Below are positions 26,193-34,171 of a stretch of 59,472 bases of DNA, one piece after another; position 1 is the first letter of the stretch; every line of letters begins with the position of its first letter. Made by a program: the position numbers and the translations under genes. Under the pieces are notes generated by a model. The model saw nothing but the letters and a program-made list of their open reading frames with translations. It did no database searches and was not told where the DNA came from. Where the stretch lies: contig DBRW01000060.1 in assembly GCA_002306075.1 (NCBI GenBank), positions 1 to 59,472 of the forward strand, read 5' to 3'. The DNA comes from Synergistaceae bacterium UBA1358 (lineage in GTDB: Bacteria > Synergistota > Synergistia > Synergistales > Synergistaceae).

Positions 26193-26769
26193 GGAGCTGA
26201 AGGCCGTGGAAGACGCTCAAAGACACGCACTGAGAAACATAATTAAAAGCGATAACATTTATTCGGGCGCGATACTCGATCTCGACATAGACCATGTCCT
26301 CTTCCCTTCGGGATGCGAAAAGGTCAGGGAGGTAGTGAGGCATAAGCCCGCTGTCACGATCCTGCCGGAACATTCTGATGGGACCGTCTCTCTGGTACGC
26401 CAGTACAGACATGCGGTCGACGAGGATCTCTACGAGATACCGGCAGGCCTGGTAGAGTACGGCGAGGACCCCAAAGAGACCGCGGTCAGGGAACTTCAGG
26501 AAGAGATCGGATACAAACCCGGCAGAATAGAAAAGATATTCGAGTTCTACACCTCCCCGGGCTACTCGACAGAAAAGATAATATTCTTCTACGCCACAGA
26601 TCTTGAACCATCAAAACTTACAGAAGACGATGACGAATATATAAAGGTGCACAATTTTACCGTTCCCGAGATCAAAGCCATGATCGACTCCGGGGAGATC
26701 AAAGACGGAAAGACCATCATGGCCTATTGCTGGCTTGCGGCAAAAAAGGCAGAAGAAAATGCGGTTTGA
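26185..26769 (+). CDS. NUDIX hydrolase, ADP-ribose pyrophosphatase type
   Basis: A 194-residue Nudix enzyme of the NudF/ADP-ribose pyrophosphatase group. The Nudix box is complete: G-x5-E-x7-REL-x-EE-x-G, spelled by GLVEYGEDPKETAVRELQEE and the following IG near residues 88-110. Before it lie VSLVRQYRHAV and YEIPAGL, and after it YTSPGYSTEKI, which are typical of ADP-sugar pyrophosphatases. It would cleave ADP-ribose to AMP and ribose 5-phosphate. The start is TTG 26185. It overlaps fmt upstream and xerD downstream, and B. subtilis has a similar nudF-near-xerD arrangement. Confidence 0.9.
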   Translation: MSEELKAVEDAQRHALRNIIKSDNIYSGAILDLDIDHVLFPSGCEKVREVVRHKPAVTILPEHSDGTVSLVRQYRHAVDEDLYEIPAGLVEYGEDPKETAVRELQEEIGYKPGRIEKIFEFYTSPGYSTEKIIFFYATDLEPSKLTEDDDEYIKVHNFTVPEIKAMIDSGEIKDGKTIMAYCWLAAKKAEENAV

Positions 26770-27682
26770 CGAAGACGACCCTGCTTTTCAGAGTACCCTT
26801 GACAGCTTCAGGGACTACATCATGCTCGAGAGGGGATGCAGCGAAAACACGCTGAAGGCCTACGTATCAGACCTTAAGCAGTGGTATTCGCACTGCAGAA
26901 GGGTCGGTTCAGACCCCATGCACCTGAATTCGGACAATATCGCGCGCTTCCTCCGCGAACAGTCCGCCAGGGGGATGTCAAAAAGCACGGTCCAACGGAA
27001 TGCCGCAGTGCTCAGCTCATTTGCGAGATATCTCGTATACGACGGCGTATCGGGAAAAATGCCCATCCTGGATCCGCTGCCCGCAAGAGACAAGACCCTT
27101 CCGCAGGTAATGACGGAGGGTGAGATACAGAGGATCATAAACAGCTGCGAAGACGGGACCGCGCTCGGCAAAAGGGACAGAGCGGCGATCGAGCTCGCAT
27201 ACGGCACCGGGATGAGGGCGTCCGAGATCTGCTCCCTGAAACTCAAGGACATAGACAGAGGCGGAGGCCTTATCTACACAAGGGGCAAGGGCGACAAGGA
27301 AAGATGCGTCCCCTATGTCGGCGGTGTCAGGAAGACTATAGAGGAATACATCAACGATCACAGACCGAAACTTGACAGGTACAAGGAACCGTGGCTCCTC
27401 CTGACGAAATCGGGAAGGAAGATGAGCAGGGAGTTCCTTTGGAGACTGCTCCGCAAAAGGGGAAAAATGGCCGGCATATCTTCGTCACGCCTCCATCCGC
27501 ATGTCCTGAGACACACGTTCGCGACACACCTGCTGAGAAGGGGCATGGATCAGAGGACGCTGCAGGAACTGCTCGGACATTCCTCTATACTGACTACGGA
27601 GAAATACACTCACCTTGATCTCGAGGTCAGGGATCTTTATGACAAATTTTTCCCGAGGAGCGGTTTGGAAGGGGAAGAGTGA
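26759..27682 (+). CDS. xerD: Tyrosine recombinase XerD
   Basis: Site-specific recombinase that resolves chromosome dimers at dif. The 307 residues show an N-terminal SAM-like DNA-binding domain (to about 100) and a catalytic domain with all expected residues: Arg153 in GTGMRASEIC, Lys177 in TRGKGDKER, His248 and Arg251 in LHPHVLRHTFATHLL, His274 in LLGHSSILTTEKYTH and nucleophile Tyr283. ATG 26759 is chosen over the longer in-frame GTG because it begins MRFDEDD before the first helix. Single-copy position next to nudix and punA argues for a housekeeping XerD rather than a mobile-element integrase. Confidence 0.92.
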   Translation: MRFDEDDPAFQSTLDSFRDYIMLERGCSENTLKAYVSDLKQWYSHCRRVGSDPMHLNSDNIARFLREQSARGMSKSTVQRNAAVLSSFARYLVYDGVSGKMPILDPLPARDKTLPQVMTEGEIQRIINSCEDGTALGKRDRAAIELAYGTGMRASEICSLKLKDIDRGGGLIYTRGKGDKERCVPYVGGVRKTIEEYINDHRPKLDRYKEPWLLLTKSGRKMSREFLWRLLRKRGKMAGISSSRLHPHVLRHTFATHLLRRGMDQRTLQELLGHSSILTTEKYTHLDLEVRDLYDKFFPRSGLEGEE

Positions 27683-27747
27683 TACGCTGGACAGCATTAG
27701 CCGGATCATATGCGGCATAAACAGATCAGACTAAGGAGTGAGGAAAG

Positions 27748-28569
27748 ATGCTTTATTCGGAAAAATTGACTGAGGCGGTAAAGTCGCTTTCAGAAAAGAT
27801 CTCAGCGATACCCGATGTCGCCATAGTCCTTGGTTCAGGTCTCGGGAGCATTGCGGACAGCGTCGGATCTCCTAAGGTGGTCCGCTACGAAGAGATCCCG
27901 TTCTGGCCGCGTTCTACAGCCCCGGGACACGCAGGGAAACTGGTATTCGGGGAACTTGAAGGCACCAAAGTCGTGCTCATGCAGGGACGCGTCCATTACT
28001 ACGAAGGCTACACGATGGAAGAGGTCGTCTTTCCTGTGAGGGTCCTCGGACTCCTCGGAGTAAAAACTCTCGTCGTGACTAACGCTTCCGGCGGGATAAA
28101 TGAAAGCATCCCGGCGGGCGGGATCGTTGCGATAGAAGACCACATCAACTTTATGGGGACGAATCCGCTGATCGGCGAGAACGATGACAAGAGCGGCCCG
28201 CGCTTCCCCGACATGACGGAAGCTTACGACAGGGAATACATCGGCAGGCTCGAAAAGGCGGCAAAAAAGGAAAATATCGATCTGTACAGAGGTATCTACA
28301 TAGCGTTTTCCGGGCCGTCGTTTGAAACGCCCGCCGAGATACGGATGGCGAAGACGATGGGCGCAGACCTAGTGGGGATGTCGACCGTGCCGGAAGTTAT
28401 CGCCGCCAACCATATGGGTATCAGGGTCTGCGGGATCTCCTGCGTCGCGAACGCGGCTGCCGGGATCTCGAAAAACAAGCTGACCCACCAGGAGGTCCTC
28501 GACACGATGAAAGGCAGTTCTGAGTCGCTTTGCAGGCTTATATTCGCCTTTCTGAGGGAGCTAAGATGA
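27748..28569 (+). CDS. punA: Purine-nucleoside phosphorylase (trimeric type)
   Basis: Phosphorolysis of inosine and guanosine to free base and ribose 1-phosphate. The 273 residues contain IVLGSGLG near 27, the phosphate-binding GRVHYYEGY, LVVTNASGGIN, the base site FSGPSFETPAEIRM and GMSTVPEVIAA, and the specificity region CVANAAAGIS with Asn, which favours 6-oxopurines. AAGGAG and GAGGAAAG precede the ATG. It overlaps pdp by four bases, making a nucleoside-breakdown pair. A methylthioinosine role is conceivable given mtaD and mtnA but not shown by sequence. Confidence 0.93.
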   Translation: MLYSEKLTEAVKSLSEKISAIPDVAIVLGSGLGSIADSVGSPKVVRYEEIPFWPRSTAPGHAGKLVFGELEGTKVVLMQGRVHYYEGYTMEEVVFPVRVLGLLGVKTLVVTNASGGINESIPAGGIVAIEDHINFMGTNPLIGENDDKSGPRFPDMTEAYDREYIGRLEKAAKKENIDLYRGIYIAFSGPSFETPAEIRMAKTMGADLVGMSTVPEVIAANHMGIRVCGISCVANAAAGISKNKLTHQEVLDTMKGSSESLCRLIFAFLRELR

Positions 28570-29876
28570 CTGCGTTCAACATGATAAGGTTCATCGAAAG
28601 GAAGAGGGACTGCGGAAAGCACACCGGCGAGGAGCTTCATACCTTTGTGGATTCCGTCATGCGCGGAACGGTGCCTGACTATCAGATATCCGCTTGGCTC
28701 ATGGCCGCGTTCCTTAACGGCCTCGACGACGATGAGCTCATGCACTTCACAAAGTCCCTCGCCCTTTCCGGCGAGACCATCTCGTATCAGCCGGAGGACA
28801 GGATAATAGACAAGCACAGCACAGGCGGGGTGGGGGACAAAACTACGCTGATCCTTGTCCCGCTCGTCGCCGCGTGCGGATCCCGTATCTCGAAGCTTAG
28901 CGGTCCCGGGCTTGGATTTACAGGCGGGACTATCGACAAGCTTGAGTCCATACCGGGCATGGATATGCATCTTAGCGACGATCGTTTCAGGGAGCAGGTC
29001 AACACGATCGGATGCGCAATCTCGGGGCATTCACTCAAGCTGGCTCCGGCCGAGGGTAAATTTTACAAGCTGAGGGACGTCACTGGCACCGTGCCGTCGA
29101 TACCCCTCATAACAGCGAGCATAGTCAGCAAAAAACTCGCTGGTGGGGCATACGGGTATCTCTTCGACGTCAAATGCGGCAGCGGAGCCTTCATGTGCGA
29201 TGCCGTGCGGGCAAGGGAACTTGCGGCAAAACTTACGGATGTATCCAAAAAGCTCGGGAAGACCTGCCTCTCCGTAATAACGGACATGGAACAGCCGCTG
29301 GGCGAATGGGTCGGCAACTCAGCCGAAGTTTACGAAGCCGTCGAGGTCCTCTCGGGAAGAGGACCTTCTGACACCCGTGAACTTTGCATCTTTCTGGCGG
29401 CCGCAATGCTCGAAATGTCCGGAAGGGCAAAGAGCCGAGATGAAGGCGCGGAACTTGCCTCAAAAGCTCTTGACGACGGATCCGCGCTTGATAAGTTCGC
29501 CGAGATGATAAGAGCGCAGAACGGCGACGCCTCTGTCGTCAGGGAGCCACTGAAGATCCTTCCGAGAGCTTCACACACATACGAGATCAGATCTGACAGG
29601 GACGGATATCTTTCAAGGCTCGACGCTCTTCTCATAGGAGAGGGCCTCAGGGCACTGGGCGGAGGCCGCCTTACCAAGGAGGATGTGATAGATCCCTCCG
29701 TGGCGATCCAGCTGCCTCATAAGGTGAGCTCAAAGGTCGCCAAAGACGACGTCCTGATAAGGATATACTACAACAGCGAGCCCAGGTTCAGGGAGTCGCT
29801 CGCCTATGTCGAAAAATGCTGGGAGGTCTCAGAAAGGGCGGGTAAGAGAAAACTTATCCTCGATACGGTATATTGA
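28566..29876 (+). CDS. pdp: Pyrimidine-nucleoside phosphorylase
   Basis: Splits thymidine and uridine to base and (deoxy)ribose 1-phosphate. The 436 residues are the usual length. The N-terminal helical part is followed by the signature KHSTGGVGDKTTLILVPLVA near residue 81 and SGPGLGFTGGTIDKLESIPG, and the C-terminal PYNP domain. Start ATG 28566 overlaps the punA stop as ATGA and has GGGAG upstream; an in-frame earlier start would lie inside punA. It ends 46 bp before the selenocysteine tRNA. Confidence 0.95.
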   Translation: MTAFNMIRFIERKRDCGKHTGEELHTFVDSVMRGTVPDYQISAWLMAAFLNGLDDDELMHFTKSLALSGETISYQPEDRIIDKHSTGGVGDKTTLILVPLVAACGSRISKLSGPGLGFTGGTIDKLESIPGMDMHLSDDRFREQVNTIGCAISGHSLKLAPAEGKFYKLRDVTGTVPSIPLITASIVSKKLAGGAYGYLFDVKCGSGAFMCDAVRARELAAKLTDVSKKLGKTCLSVITDMEQPLGEWVGNSAEVYEAVEVLSGRGPSDTRELCIFLAAAMLEMSGRAKSRDEGAELASKALDDGSALDKFAEMIRAQNGDASVVREPLKILPRASHTYEIRSDRDGYLSRLDALLIGEGLRALGGGRLTKEDVIDPSVAIQLPHKVSSKVAKDDVLIRIYYNSEPRFRESLAYVEKCWEVSERAGKRKLILDTVY

Positions 29877-29879
29877 AAG

Positions 29880-29908
29880 TTGAAATTAAGCGCTCTTTCT
29901 GCTAATCT
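29880..29908 (+). promoter_or_regulatory. Promoter for the selenocysteine tRNA
   Basis: TTGAAA (29880-29885) and TAATCT (29903-29908) are spaced by exactly 17 bp, with a TG one base before the -10 (extended -10). The predicted transcript would start about eight bases before the tRNA 5' end. Confidence 0.55.
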
Positions 29909-29922
29909 ACGAGGGCCAACAC

Positions 29923-30019
29923 GGAGGCGAGTTTCAGCTGGTGCTGGGCCCGGACTTCAAATCCGGTGGGGGTCGGTAACGCCGGTCCCGGTGTGTTCGA
30001 TTCGCACACGCCTCCGCCA
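29923..30019 (+). tRNA. selC: tRNA-Sec (anticodon UCA)
   Basis: A 97-base tRNA including an encoded CCA end. The anticodon loop CUUCAAA (29955-29961) carries UCA at 29957-29959, on a perfect five-pair stem (CCGGA/UCCGG). It has a six-pair D stem with a four-base loop (29933-29948) and a long variable arm of eight pairs (29969-29976 with 29982-29989), both typical of selenocysteine tRNA. The T arm is GUGUG-UUCGAUU-CGCAC. The acceptor has seven perfect pairs (GGAGGCG with CGCCUCC) and the eighth position, expected to pair in bacteria, is A-A. Discriminator G, then CCA. It shows that the organism encodes selenoproteins; selA, selB and selD are outside the window. Confidence 0.95.
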
Positions 30020-30029
30020 TGTGGATTAT

Positions 30030-30058
30030 GCCCTGCACTCAGTGCGGGGCTTTTTGTG
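30030..30058 (+). terminator. Intrinsic terminator after tRNA-Sec
   Basis: GCCCTGCAC (30030-30038) and GTGCGGGGC (30042-30050) form a nine-pair stem with one G-U and a three-base loop, followed by a T5 run. It isolates the tRNA gene from tmk. Confidence 0.9.
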
Positions 30059-30089
30059 TTATTATAAATTCTCGTAAAGGCGGGATACG

Positions 30090-30710
30090 ATGTTCATAAC
30101 CTTTGAGGGAATAGATGGTTCAGGCAAGTCAACGCAGGCCGCTCTCCTCGCGAAATGGCTTTCGGAGGAGAAGGGGCGCGATGTAGTGCTGACCAGAGAG
30201 CCCGGGGGCTGGCCGGGCGGCTCTGTGCTGAGAGAGATGGTCGTAGGCGGTTCCCTGAGGCATAAATGGAGCGAAGCATATCTTTTCATGCTGGACAGGG
30301 CGGAGCATGTAGCATCCGTCATAGAGCCTGCCTTAGATGATGGAAAGGACGTCGTATGCGAGAGGTATCACGATTCGACGCTCGCATACCAGGTATGGGG
30401 AAGGGGCATGCCGCTTGATATATTTGACGAACTGGCCAGGCTATCGTCTTTTCCGGTGCCGGATCTTACTATCCTTTTTGACATACTGCCAGAAAATGCG
30501 CTGGAAAGGGTCAGGTCACGGGGAAAACTTGATTCGTTCGAGAGCGGGGGCAGATCCTTTATGGAAAAGATAAGGGAAGGCTATCTTTCCCTTTCCAAAC
30601 GCGACCCCGAAAGGTGGCTCGTGTTAGAATGCGGCTCATTGAGCCAGGAAGAAATATTCAGGAAGATGATCAGCTCTCTTTCATCAAGGGGGATATTGAG
30701 TGATAAATGA
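30090..30710 (+). CDS. tmk: Thymidylate kinase
   Basis: Phosphorylates dTMP to dTDP. The 206 residues start with MFITFEGIDGSGKSTQAALL (P-loop), followed by VVLTREPGGWPGG with the DR/E-type substrate motif, LFMLDRAEHV and VVCERYHDSTLAYQ. The P-loop and lid arrangement fits the bacterial enzyme. The ATG has a GGCGGG site upstream. It overlaps the following delta'-like gene by 11 bases, as in many bacteria where tmk precedes holB. Confidence 0.95.
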   Translation: MFITFEGIDGSGKSTQAALLAKWLSEEKGRDVVLTREPGGWPGGSVLREMVVGGSLRHKWSEAYLFMLDRAEHVASVIEPALDDGKDVVCERYHDSTLAYQVWGRGMPLDIFDELARLSSFPVPDLTILFDILPENALERVRSRGKLDSFESGGRSFMEKIREGYLSLSKRDPERWLVLECGSLSQEEIFRKMISSLSSRGILSDK

Positions 30711-31443
30711 CGCTTTGTCGGTCCTGGAAGCCTCTCAGGGGTGGAAGGAGATAGTCTCGGCCGTAGAGATGAACAGGGCCCCGCAGTCTGTCGCAGTGGT
30801 GCTGCCGGAGGCCATACAGAAGATCTTTGTCGAGAATTACGGAAAACTTATCCTTGGAGACAGTCCGATATGGAAGGACGGGGCCCATCCCGACCTGATA
30901 AATGCAGGCAGGCACCTGGAGCCTCCGTCGATAGACGAATGCAGGACGCTTCCCGGTGAGCTTGCGCTTCACCCGCTTGTTTCCGACCGGAGGATGGCAG
31001 TGATATGGTCTGCCGATAAATTGTCACCGGAGGCTTCGAACAGTCTTCTCAAACTTACCGAAGAGCCTCCCGAACACGGATGCATCCTCTTCGTTTCAGA
31101 GGAAGACAAACTTATACCGACGATAAAAAGCCGTGTCTGGTCTGTAAAGATAGATCTCCCCGCTGAGATGGCGCAGGCAAGACCGCATCCCGCATCGCCC
31201 GAAGAATGGGCCGAGTGGATAGCAGAGGGCAAAAAAAAGGATCCTGAGATACTCTGCCTTGAGATAGGGAGCTGGATCAGGCATCTGACAGAAAACGGAG
31301 ATTTTATACGTGCGGCAGAACTGGATTCTCTCGTAAGGCTGATCGGGGCAAAGAGACTTTCGATCCCTATGATCCAGGATCTGACCTATATGGTCGTCAA
31401 GGAGGGCGTTCCCTGTGAACAAATATTTGGCAATATTCGGTAA
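30700..31443 (+). CDS. holB: DNA polymerase III delta' subunit-like protein (degenerate ATPase)
   Basis: A 247-residue protein with the clamp-loader hallmark NSLLKLTEEPPEHGCILFVS followed by LIPTIKSR, as in delta' and tau. Compared with E. coli delta' (about 330 residues) it is short, and no Walker A or zinc-finger Cys set is visible, so it is unlikely to bind ATP. This is consistent with a delta' role, since delta' acts as a non-hydrolysing stator. The start is GTG 30700 with AAGGGGG eight bases away, inside the tmk end. It overlaps the next gene by 29 bases. Gene order tmk-holB-ricT matches B. subtilis tmk-...-holB-yaaT. Confidence 0.85.
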   Translation: MINDALSVLEASQGWKEIVSAVEMNRAPQSVAVVLPEAIQKIFVENYGKLILGDSPIWKDGAHPDLINAGRHLEPPSIDECRTLPGELALHPLVSDRRMAVIWSADKLSPEASNSLLKLTEEPPEHGCILFVSEEDKLIPTIKSRVWSVKIDLPAEMAQARPHPASPEEWAEWIAEGKKKDPEILCLEIGSWIRHLTENGDFIRAAELDSLVRLIGAKRLSIPMIQDLTYMVVKEGVPCEQIFGNIR

Positions 31444-32689
31444 GCCAAGGTACCTTGGTATTTTTGCATACAATCCCGAAGAACAGATCGCGAAAGGTAC
31501 GACCGTAGTGGTCGAATCCCACAGAGGAGAGGAGACTGCCGTGGTCGCAGGCATCCTCACCCCCGAGCAGGAGGCTGAGTACAGGCTTCTGAGAAATGCC
31601 GCCGAACACGGAGATTCTTCGTCAAAGACGACTGAACCTCTCGTTACGGACCTTACGTTCATTTCGTTTGCCACTGACGAAGATATGCAGATGGCGGAGG
31701 AATACAGGGAAGAAGAGAGGAAGATACTAAAGAGCGCGATCGAGCTGCTCAAGCCGCATGAGCTTGATATGAAGCTTATCGATGTAGAGTTTCTGAGGCA
31801 CAGGAGAAAGCTCTTTTTCTATTTCTCATCCGAGCAGAGGGTGGACTTCAGGGCCTATGTGCGCGACCTGGCGAGAGAGTTCAAGACAAGGATAGAGCTC
31901 AGGCAGATCGGAGTCAGGGACGAGGCCAAGATCATCAGAGGACTCGGTCCCTGCGGACAGCCCTGCTGCTGCAGCTACTGGCTCAACCAGTTCGCGCCGA
32001 TATGCATCAAGATGGTAAAAGAGCAGAACCTCGCCCTCAACCCGGCAAAGATCTCCGGGATATGCGGAAGGCTCATGTGCTGCATGTGTTATGAACACAA
32101 CGTATATAGAGAACTTTGGGAAAAACTGCCCAATCCCGGGACCAAGATCAAGACGCCGAACGGCAATGTCGTTGTATCCGGAGTTGAGATCCACACGAAC
32201 AACGTGCGGTGCTACATCCCGTCGCGGGGTGAGATAAAGGTGCCGATAGACCGCTTCAACGAATTCAAAGAGACCGTTATGGCAGGCAAGGACTGGGTAG
32301 TCGAGGAAGATAAGGACGACATGCCGCCGCTTTGCCTGCACAGCGGTCTGCATGATATATTCGGCTCGACTGGGCTGATAGCGCACAAAGAGAGAGAAGG
32401 CGCCGACGACAAAAAAGAGAGACGGTCAGAAAAACAGGACGGCGCAGATGGGCGGGAGAAGGTGAACAGATCGAACAAAAAGAGAAAGAGACCCAGAAAA
32501 CTCCCAGTCGCACAGAAAGAGCAGCATGCCGAAGGGGACAGGAAAGAGCATGGGAAGAAGCTTCCGCATGCAGTCCCGGCAAAAGAAAAGGAAGCCGAAA
32601 AACAAGTCCCCGCAAGAGAAAAACCAAGACGCCCGAGACGGAGAAGGTCCGGCGCGAAGAAGACTGAAAGAACGGTGCCCGAAGAATAG
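31415..32689 (+). CDS. ricT: PSP1 domain protein, RicT/YaaT-like, with basic C-terminal tail
   Basis: A 424-residue protein. Residues about 20-270 form the PSP1 domain with its cysteine signatures GPCGQPCCCSYWL and ICGRLMCCMCYEHNVY. In B. subtilis the homologue RicT binds two [4Fe-4S] clusters with RicA and RicF and guides RNase Y in RNA maturation and development. From about residue 335 to the end runs a low-complexity tail very rich in Lys, Arg, Glu and Pro, which could bind nucleic acid; this tail is not part of the family core. The start is GTG 31415 with GGAGG upstream. Position behind holB matches yaaT in B. subtilis. Confidence 0.88.
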   Translation: MNKYLAIFGKPRYLGIFAYNPEEQIAKGTTVVVESHRGEETAVVAGILTPEQEAEYRLLRNAAEHGDSSSKTTEPLVTDLTFISFATDEDMQMAEEYREEERKILKSAIELLKPHELDMKLIDVEFLRHRRKLFFYFSSEQRVDFRAYVRDLAREFKTRIELRQIGVRDEAKIIRGLGPCGQPCCCSYWLNQFAPICIKMVKEQNLALNPAKISGICGRLMCCMCYEHNVYRELWEKLPNPGTKIKTPNGNVVVSGVEIHTNNVRCYIPSRGEIKVPIDRFNEFKETVMAGKDWVVEEDKDDMPPLCLHSGLHDIFGSTGLIAHKEREGADDKKERRSEKQDGADGREKVNRSNKKRKRPRKLPVAQKEQHAEGDRKEHGKKLPHAVPAKEKEAEKQVPAREKPRRPRRRRSGAKKTERTVPEE

Positions 32690-32701
32690 GAGTGAGTCAC
32701 T

Positions 32702-33631
32702 TTGGATCTTTTTAAAAATTTGGCCCAAAAGCTCAAAAACACAAAAAACAAATGGACACAGGGCATATCCAACCTATTTTCGGATGAACCCATCTCCGAC
32801 AGCTTCTGGGAAGAGCTCGAAGAACTGCTCATTCTCGGCGATGTCGGCATAGATCTGACCGAAAAGCTGATAGAAAGGCTCAAACAGAAGGCAATAGACG
32901 AAAGGATAGCCCGTACATCGGATCTGAAGGCGGTCTTTTCCGAACTTCTAGTCGGACAGCTGAAGAGCGTGGACAGAATGGGCTCCCCCCTTGGCATAAA
33001 CAGCCGTCCCGCGGTCATACTCATGATCGGGGTCAACGGGAGCGGAAAGACGACGACTGCCGGAAAACTGGCTGCACAGCTGAAGAATGACGGGAAGAAA
33101 GTCCTCCTCGCCGCCGCAGATACATTCAGGGCCGCGGCGATCGAACAGCTCAAGGCGTGGGGAGAGAGGACGGGGGTCCGCGTGATAGCCCAGAGTCAGG
33201 ACAGCGATCCAGCCGCCGTGGTCTTTGACGCGATCATGGCCGCCAAAGCCGGAAATTATGACGTTGTCATAGCAGACACCGCGGGAAGGCTCCATACGAA
33301 GTCCAACCTGATGGAAGAGCTTGCCAAGGTCTACCGCATAGTGAAGCGCGAGATCCCGGAAGGTCCGGCTGAGGTCCTCATAGTCCTTGACGCGGTCACG
33401 GGACAGAACGGATTCCTCCAGGCGGAGACATTCAGCAAGGTGATGCCCGTCACAGGCGTTGTTCTGACGAAATTCGACAACACCTCAAAAGGCGGCATAG
33501 TCCTTGCGATAGCCGAAAAGCTCGGAATGCCGATAAGGTACGTGGGATTGGGAGAGGGCATCGACGATCTTGAGCTATTCGATCCCGGGACTTTCGTAGA
33601 TACGCTCCTTGACTCGGAAGGCAATGACTGA
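32702..33631 (+). CDS. ftsY: Signal recognition particle receptor FtsY
   Basis: SRP GTPase that docks ribosome-nascent chain complexes at the membrane. The 309 residues have a short N domain, then the G domain: MIGVNGSGKTTTAGKLAAQL (G1), DTFRAAAIEQL (G2), ADTAGRLHTKSNLMEEL (G3), LTKFDNTSKGG (G4) and GLGEGIDDLELF at the end. The acidic A domain of E. coli FtsY is missing, as in most Gram-positive and thermophile proteins; membrane contact would be by the N-terminal helix FKNLAQKLKN. The start is TTG 32702 with AGGAGTGAG upstream. Confidence 0.96.
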   Translation: MDLFKNLAQKLKNTKNKWTQGISNLFSDEPISDSFWEELEELLILGDVGIDLTEKLIERLKQKAIDERIARTSDLKAVFSELLVGQLKSVDRMGSPLGINSRPAVILMIGVNGSGKTTTAGKLAAQLKNDGKKVLLAAADTFRAAAIEQLKAWGERTGVRVIAQSQDSDPAAVVFDAIMAAKAGNYDVVIADTAGRLHTKSNLMEELAKVYRIVKREIPEGPAEVLIVLDAVTGQNGFLQAETFSKVMPVTGVVLTKFDNTSKGGIVLAIAEKLGMPIRYVGLGEGIDDLELFDPGTFVDTLLDSEGND

Positions 33632-34160
33632 AGGCAGACATCCGAGAGATCCGCTGGTAAAGAAGATAGTCGCACTCCTGGTCCCCAGGGGCGACAGGAA
33701 GATGTTTGAGACTGCGGGCAGGCTTCTCGCCGATGTATGGGGAGAGCCCGAAAGAGTCAGCCCGCTTATCCCGTTCACATGGACCAACTACTATGAAGAT
33801 ATCGCTTCGGAGCTGGATAGGTGTTTCTTCTCCTATCCTGGGCTTTTCTGCATGTCTGAACTTCCGGACTGGAAGATCTTGACTTGCAGGCTCGAAAAGG
33901 AGACAGGGCCGTCGCGAAGGGTCAACCTCGATCCGGGGACGATAGACGGGGCGAGGCTGCTCCTGGCATCTACCAAGGGGCAGGCGCACAGGATATATCT
34001 CAGAGAAGGCATCTTTGCCGAGGTAACGCTGTGCAGAAGGAAGGGCAGATGGGAGAGCTTCTTCTACACTTTCCCCGACTTCAAAAGCGGAGCCTACTTC
34101 GATTGGCTGGAGGCCGTCCGTGAGGACTGGAAAAGAGACAAGAACTCTGTTGGAAGGTAG
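33624..34160 (+). CDS. DUF4416 family protein
   Basis: A 178-residue soluble protein that looks like DUF4416: ALLVPRGDRKMFETAGRLL near the start, IPFTWTNYYEDI, DWKILTCRLE, RRVNLDPGTIDGARLLLAS and a C-terminal TFPDFKSGAYFDWLEAVRE. No function is known for the family and no catalytic motif stands out. The ATG at 33624 follows GGAAG closely and overlaps the ftsY stop region by eight bases; a TTG at 33609 is an alternative. Its position between ftsY and purB gives no strong hint. Confidence 0.75.
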   Translation: MTEGRHPRDPLVKKIVALLVPRGDRKMFETAGRLLADVWGEPERVSPLIPFTWTNYYEDIASELDRCFFSYPGLFCMSELPDWKILTCRLEKETGPSRRVNLDPGTIDGARLLLASTKGQAHRIYLREGIFAEVTLCRRKGRWESFFYTFPDFKSGAYFDWLEAVREDWKRDKNSVGR

Positions 34161-34171
34161 GGGGCACCAAT

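Noticed and set aside
26759..27682. Phage or island integrase
   Set aside because: The recombinase has XerD length and motifs, lies among housekeeping genes with overlaps, and no att repeat or tRNA junction is nearby.
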